Origin: Coniella vitis | Taxonomy: Eukaryota > Ascomycota > Sordariomycetes > Diaporthales > Schizoparmaceae | Assembly (NCBI GenBank): GCA_011317545.1 | Contig: WUJK01000004.1 | Coordinates: 2,976,001-3,040,000, forward strand | Direction of reading: 5' to 3' | DNA length: 64,000 nt | In this document: one piece after another, positions 59,877 through 64,000 of the stretch | Numbering within the stretch: the first letter of the stretch is position 1 | How the letters are laid out: each line of letters opens with the position of its first letter | Position numbers and translations under genes: made by a program | The notes under the pieces: generated by a model | Seen by the model: only the letters and a program-made list of their open reading frames with translations | Told to the model about the DNA's origin: nothing | The model's database searches: none

Positions 59877-61506
59877 TTGGCAGTTTGCTTGCTGCATAAC
59901 CTGTGTTTCTTATGTTGCACGCGACTCCTCCTTGCGAGTTCGAGGCACTTTTCTACCACTTCGCATTTCACAGGCGCTGTACTGGTTAACAATACCCATT
60001 TGATATTTTGCACCTACTCTTACAACCATTCGACGCGGCCGTCCAATGTTTCACAGTTTTTGGCTACTTTACCTTCAAGTACGGCACATTCCTTGCAGTA
60101 TTTGCGACACGGTAATCTTTCAGACTCTACGAGGGTTTCGGATATTGGCGAAGCGCAACCTACAATCCTTATACCAATTTTCTTTGTTTTCGGAATCTGA
60201 TTTTATGATGGAGGCACGGGCTTAGAAAGCCCCTTGATTTCAGCAGATGCAGGAGTTTTTAAGGCTTGGGTCGTCATCAATACCATGCCAAGGCATGAGG
60301 CGTTTTGGCACGAATATTGCAGTGGCTGCAATATGTTCAACGGAGTTTTTCTATCTGGGTATTTAATGACCAAAGCCAGATCTTTACGAAATATTGAAAG
60401 CATACCTAGCTAAAAGGGTTTGATTGCCTTTGAAGAAATGGCCATGTCCAGAGGAACCACTTTTTCTCAAACCGAACCGCTCCAGGTTCTCTTCTTGCTC
60501 TTTCCGTCTCCATTTCCTTGTGTGTGCTGTTTTTTTTTCTTTCTTTGCTGGAATGATGCCATTACACCACGGGTACCAAGATGCTCAACTATAATGCAGG
60601 ATAGTTGGTGCTACAGAAGCCACTGGTGGCTGGGGATATCTTTGCTATGTCTTGGATACGCTCTGTGGTAAGAGCGCTGGTTTGTTTGGAAGCTGGCAGG
60701 ACGGAGAGACTTGGAGGAGCTTGATGTCAAGTTCAAGTGGGAGATGGCTCTGAGGTATCGGTAATAAATACCAAATATACCGCGTAAAGATCATAAAATT
60801 GTCATTCAGAAGCTTGAAGATGGTACTGCATCAGGGCGGAAATCTGGTCAGAATGCATAACTCGTCCTACTCTTGTCGCCTAGCAGGAGCAAGTCCGATA
60901 TTTTGGTCCAACCAATTGCAAGTTTTTCGGGGAAGAGAGAGGATATAGGCCTCCTGGGCTTCAACCCCACTGTGTCGACCGGCTCAGCTAGCCAAACAAT
61001 GCAGCACACTAGCATAGTGGTCATACTACATAAACCTCTGGCTTACTGTCACACACCACATTGTGTTGATGACTCTTCTCTGGAATCTGCAGGCTGTGCT
61101 CGTTCAGTGACTTGATTGGGCACATGAGGCTGATTAGTTGCCTGAAACAGAAAGAGTCAACGACTTGCATGCCTTCTGGTCTCGGGACCTTTTGCCACGC
61201 TTGATCCATACCCCGTTTATAGCAGAGCCTCTTTTGAAATTGCTGCTTAAATGCAATGATGGAAGCCAGATATTGACATAAAGGCCCGATGCTGACTGAT
61301 GAAAACATAAACAAACACCTTACTTGGGTCTGGCACACAACATATTTATTACACGTGCTCTCCAATCTGGTTCATCTCACCCAGCCCCCTCAAAAACACA
61401 TGCTTGACCTACCGTTCGTTGTCTCAGCAATCTGATTTTATCCTTCCTGCGTCCCATATAGCCACTTTCAAGACCAGATAGAAAGACAGCAAGGGTATCG
61501 ATCGAG
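59877..61506. other. Intergenic, no supported gene
   Basis: This is the 3' flank of the disordered-protein gene and the promoter of the kinase gene. Short ORFs only; AT-rich between 59.9 and 61.3 kb. Confidence 0.5.
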
Positions 61507-64000
61507 ATGGCTAGTCATACACCCCTCTTCACACCCAACACCAGTAGCAGCAGCACCACCCTGGGCTGGCAAACCCCTCTCTCACGCACATCCGTGACGA
61601 GCCTCGCCCGCGCAGCCTTCTCTTTTGCGTCCTCCTCGGGTGGCGGCGGCATTGACGGGTCCGTGACCACGACACCAACGGGACTCGAAGATATCATTCG
61701 CGCGGTACGAGGGTTGCATCTTGCGCGGTTTCGGTACGGTGAGGATCTTGTGAGGGAGGAGGAGGAGGTGGTGGAGGAGGAGGAGGAGAAGAGAGCTGGA
61801 GAACAAGATGATGATCAAGATAAGAAAGGCAGAAAAGATGCTGAGATAAAAAGTGCAACGCTAGGTGAGGGTGAGACGTACCGGGTTGAGCGATGCCGGT
61901 GGCATAGAGGAGGGGAAAGAAGAGGAGGAAAGAGTATCAGCGGCACTGGGGGGACGCCGGTGGCAGTCAAACACATCAAGATGGATGATATGGCGCCCAC
62001 TGCCACCAAAGAGGCCAGCACTTCCTTTGAAGAGACGAGGCCGGTGAGGCAGAGGCGACAGCTAGCACAGCAGCACAAATTCCGCTCCGTCGTCCTTGAG
62101 GTCCAGGTGATGCGCCACCCACCGCTCATGGCCCATGCGAATATCCCCGCCGTGTTTGGGTACGGCTGGACTGATACACCTGCTCGTACGGATACCAAGA
62201 CGACGACGACGACGACGACCACCACCACCACCACACAACCGCCCGGCATCGCACCGTTCATCGTCATGGAACACGCCCTTCACGGCACCCTCCGCTCGTA
62301 CATCCAAACCCACCATCTCTCCCCCGCCAACCAGCAACACATCCGGCACTTGGAGATTTTGCTAGGTGACGTTGCTTCCGGTCTTGCGGCGCTGCATGGC
62401 TGTGGAGTTGTCCACGGGGATGTGAAGCTGGATAATGTGCTCGTGTTCCCCTCGCGCGAGAACCCTGCGCAAGCGACGGCTAAGGTTTCGGACTTTGGGC
62501 ATGTGGTTGCTTTGAACCGCAAGAATGGGGTTAAGGAGGAGGGAGGATGGTATCTTGGGACTGCTGTGTGAGTGGTCGTCTTTTTATTTTTATTTGCCGG
62601 TTTTGGGTCTTACTTTGTCGGACCATGCATATTGGGTTGGGCTTAAGAACTCCGGATTTGGACACACAGCCCAACCCAATCTTACATCGCGCACGAGTAA
62701 ACGCCTGTTCGTATATGTCAACATACTCAGATATGACCATAGTTACAACGCCCCCGAGGTCGCAAGACAAGCGGCCCACCCGCTCAGTCCCTCAGAACTC
62801 GTCAAGTGCGATATATGGTCCTTTGGCCTTCTGGTATGGGAAGCCTGCATCAACGGCGACGAGTTCTGGACGCGGATCCCAGACAAGAACACTGCACGAA
62901 CAGCTCTTTCCTCATCTTCACCACCGAGGCTCTCACCAGAAACAGCATCAAAAAGGGCGAGCAAGTCCTCTCTCATAGGCTCTGTGACTACTGGATCATT
63001 CCCCCACTCTAAGCAGAGCGACACCAACAACAACAACCATCAGCAACACAACCCGCCAGCATACTCTGCGATCCCTACCTATTACAGCAGCAACCTGCTC
63101 CAACTAGCCAAACAATCCCTCCCAGGCTCCAAACACACCCTCGGAATTGCCATGTTCCTCCGCGTTACGCTCAACATGACGCTGCAAGAGGATCCCGCCA
63201 AGCGAGCGACGTCCGCGAGAGACTTGCCGCTTTTTACACAGTGGAAGTAAGCTGCTATTGCCTATTTACCCCTACTTTCCACCACCCCCCCCCCCCCAAA
63301 ATCTGCAAAAGCTGTTTTCCTTGATTAGCAACTGGCTTTGGTGCTGACAATGATTTCTTTTCTTTTGCTAGTGCTGGTGGGTTGGTAGGTGTGGCTGCTG
63401 ATATTGCCCTTCATCTCGCGACGCCTGTGCCTACATACGAGGTATGTTTTGACTTTCATGTTATTGTATTTTATTTTGTTTCCTAGGACACACTCACTCA
63501 CATGAGAATGTTTTACACTTACCCTATTCCTTCTCTAACTGTCATGCTTCTGTGAGTGTGACTGAGATAAGTACTTACCTCGTTGCTTTCCCACACAGAT
63601 GTTCCGCCTAGACAACGGCAGAGACATCCCCTGGCCACACCAACAACAAATCTTTCAAGGCCTTTTGCAAGCTCATCAGACAACCAGCAGAAGCAACAAC
63701 AACGCAAATAGCCAGCAAAGCGCAGCACTAGCCTGGCAGATTGCGCTATGCCATTACCACGGCTTCGGCATCGAGCAGAGTACCGCCAAAGCCCATCGAT
63801 ATGCTCGTCAAGCCGCCGGCCACAGCCACACCCATGCACAGACAGAGGACAACGAAAATAATTCCAGTCCTCCTCCCTTTCTCACTGCTGCTGCTGCTGC
63901 TGCGGCTTCTTCTTCTTCTTCGCCTCCTTCCTACGACAGCGACCAGCATCCCCTCGCTGCCGTCTTTGGCGAGCTCTTTGCTCCTATTCCTCTTCTCAAT
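61507..64000 (+). CDS. Protein kinase with Sel1-like repeats (3' truncated by window)
   Basis: The gene runs off the right edge; 679 or more residues are visible. Exons are 61507-62567, 62743-63246, 63372-63441 and 63599->64000. A Ser/Thr-rich N-terminus and a poly-Glu run precede the kinase domain. VAVKHIK has the ATP-anchoring Lys155; the alpha-C Glu is about 198. A polythreonine tract lies between lobes. The catalytic loop reads HGDVKLDN (303-310), then SDFG, then YNAPE after the first intron, and CDIWSFGLLVWE. The loop has HGD where most kinases have HRD, so it is a non-RD kinase with Asp and Asn retained. A long Ser/Asn-rich insert follows the F-helix. Exon 4 has a Sel1-type repeat (LAWQIALCHYHGFGIEQ...AHRYARQAAGH). 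Kinase-plus-Sel1/ankyrin proteins are frequent in Pezizomycotina; substrate unknown. ATG choice is first in frame. Confidence 0.85.
62205..62234 (+). repeat. In-frame (ACG)n(ACC)n polythreonine repeat
   Basis: Seven ACG-type and about six ACC/ACA-type codons encode a run of Thr between the kinase N-lobe and hinge region. Confidence 0.85.
63285..63297. repeat. Poly-C run in a kinase intron
   Basis: Thirteen consecutive C lie in intron 2 of the kinase gene. This is the kind of run where assembly length errors are likely, though being intronic it would not shift the frame. Confidence 0.8.

Noticed and set aside
1..64000. CRISPR array, rRNA, telomeric repeat or intact transposon
   Set aside because: None seen: no regularly spaced repeats, no TTAGGG arrays, and no reverse transcriptase, transposase or integrase motifs in any frame.

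Overview
The window looks like nuclear DNA of a filamentous ascomycete (Pezizomycotina, probably Sordariomycetes). The genes carry short introns (mostly 55-230 nt) with GTRNGT-type donors and CTAAC/CTGAC branch points. The families are typical of moulds: S1/P1 nuclease, GPI-type aspartyl protease, HsbA-like surface protein, PMP3, Rec8, Rrp43, Rab escort protein, an insert-bearing PLC and a fungal P450. Short palindromes of the ACTATGTACATAGT and CCTAGGTAGG type are scattered between genes. The genus cannot be fixed from the sequence alone. I found no operons, rRNA, CRISPR or intact transposon.

Layout. The first 15 kb is rich in secreted or membrane proteins: S1/P1 nuclease (545-1611, -), Ypq1/PQLC2-like PQ-loop transporter (3107-4531, +), GPI-type aspartyl protease (7138-8603, +), PMP3 (9314-9752, -), HsbA-like protein (12549-13371, +) and a small secreted peptide (14835-14981, -). 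From 17.7 to 26.3 kb is a denser housekeeping block: Rec8 (+), Rab escort protein (-), exosome subunit Rrp43 (-) and a small hydrophilic protein (+). Then follow a small CxxC protein (31822-32139, -), a 960-residue PI-specific phospholipase C (38185-41984, -), a cytochrome P450 (45277-47046, +) and a mini-cupin (48311-48795, +). The right end carries a 1051-residue disordered protein with a myristoylation-type N-terminus (56664-59876, +) and a kinase/Sel1-repeat gene running off the window (61507->64000, +).

Only about a third of the window is coding. Several intergenic stretches exceed 5 kb (26.3-31.8, 32.1-38.2, 48.8-56.7 kb) and hold only microsatellites, long A/T and G/C homopolymers and short palindromes. 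Exon boundaries were worked out by hand by requiring GT/GC-AG signals, frame closure and family conservation; expect an occasional error of 1-2 bases.

The observations most worth following are a GC-AG first intron in rec8 after a 19-nt exon, two separase-like ExGR sites in the Rec8 linker, a stop codon embedded in a splice donor in the small secreted peptide, two in-frame acceptors 12 nt apart in the kinase activation segment, a 917-nt PLC intron, and the dispersed ACTATGTACATAGT palindrome. I did not find a clearly new multi-gene system.
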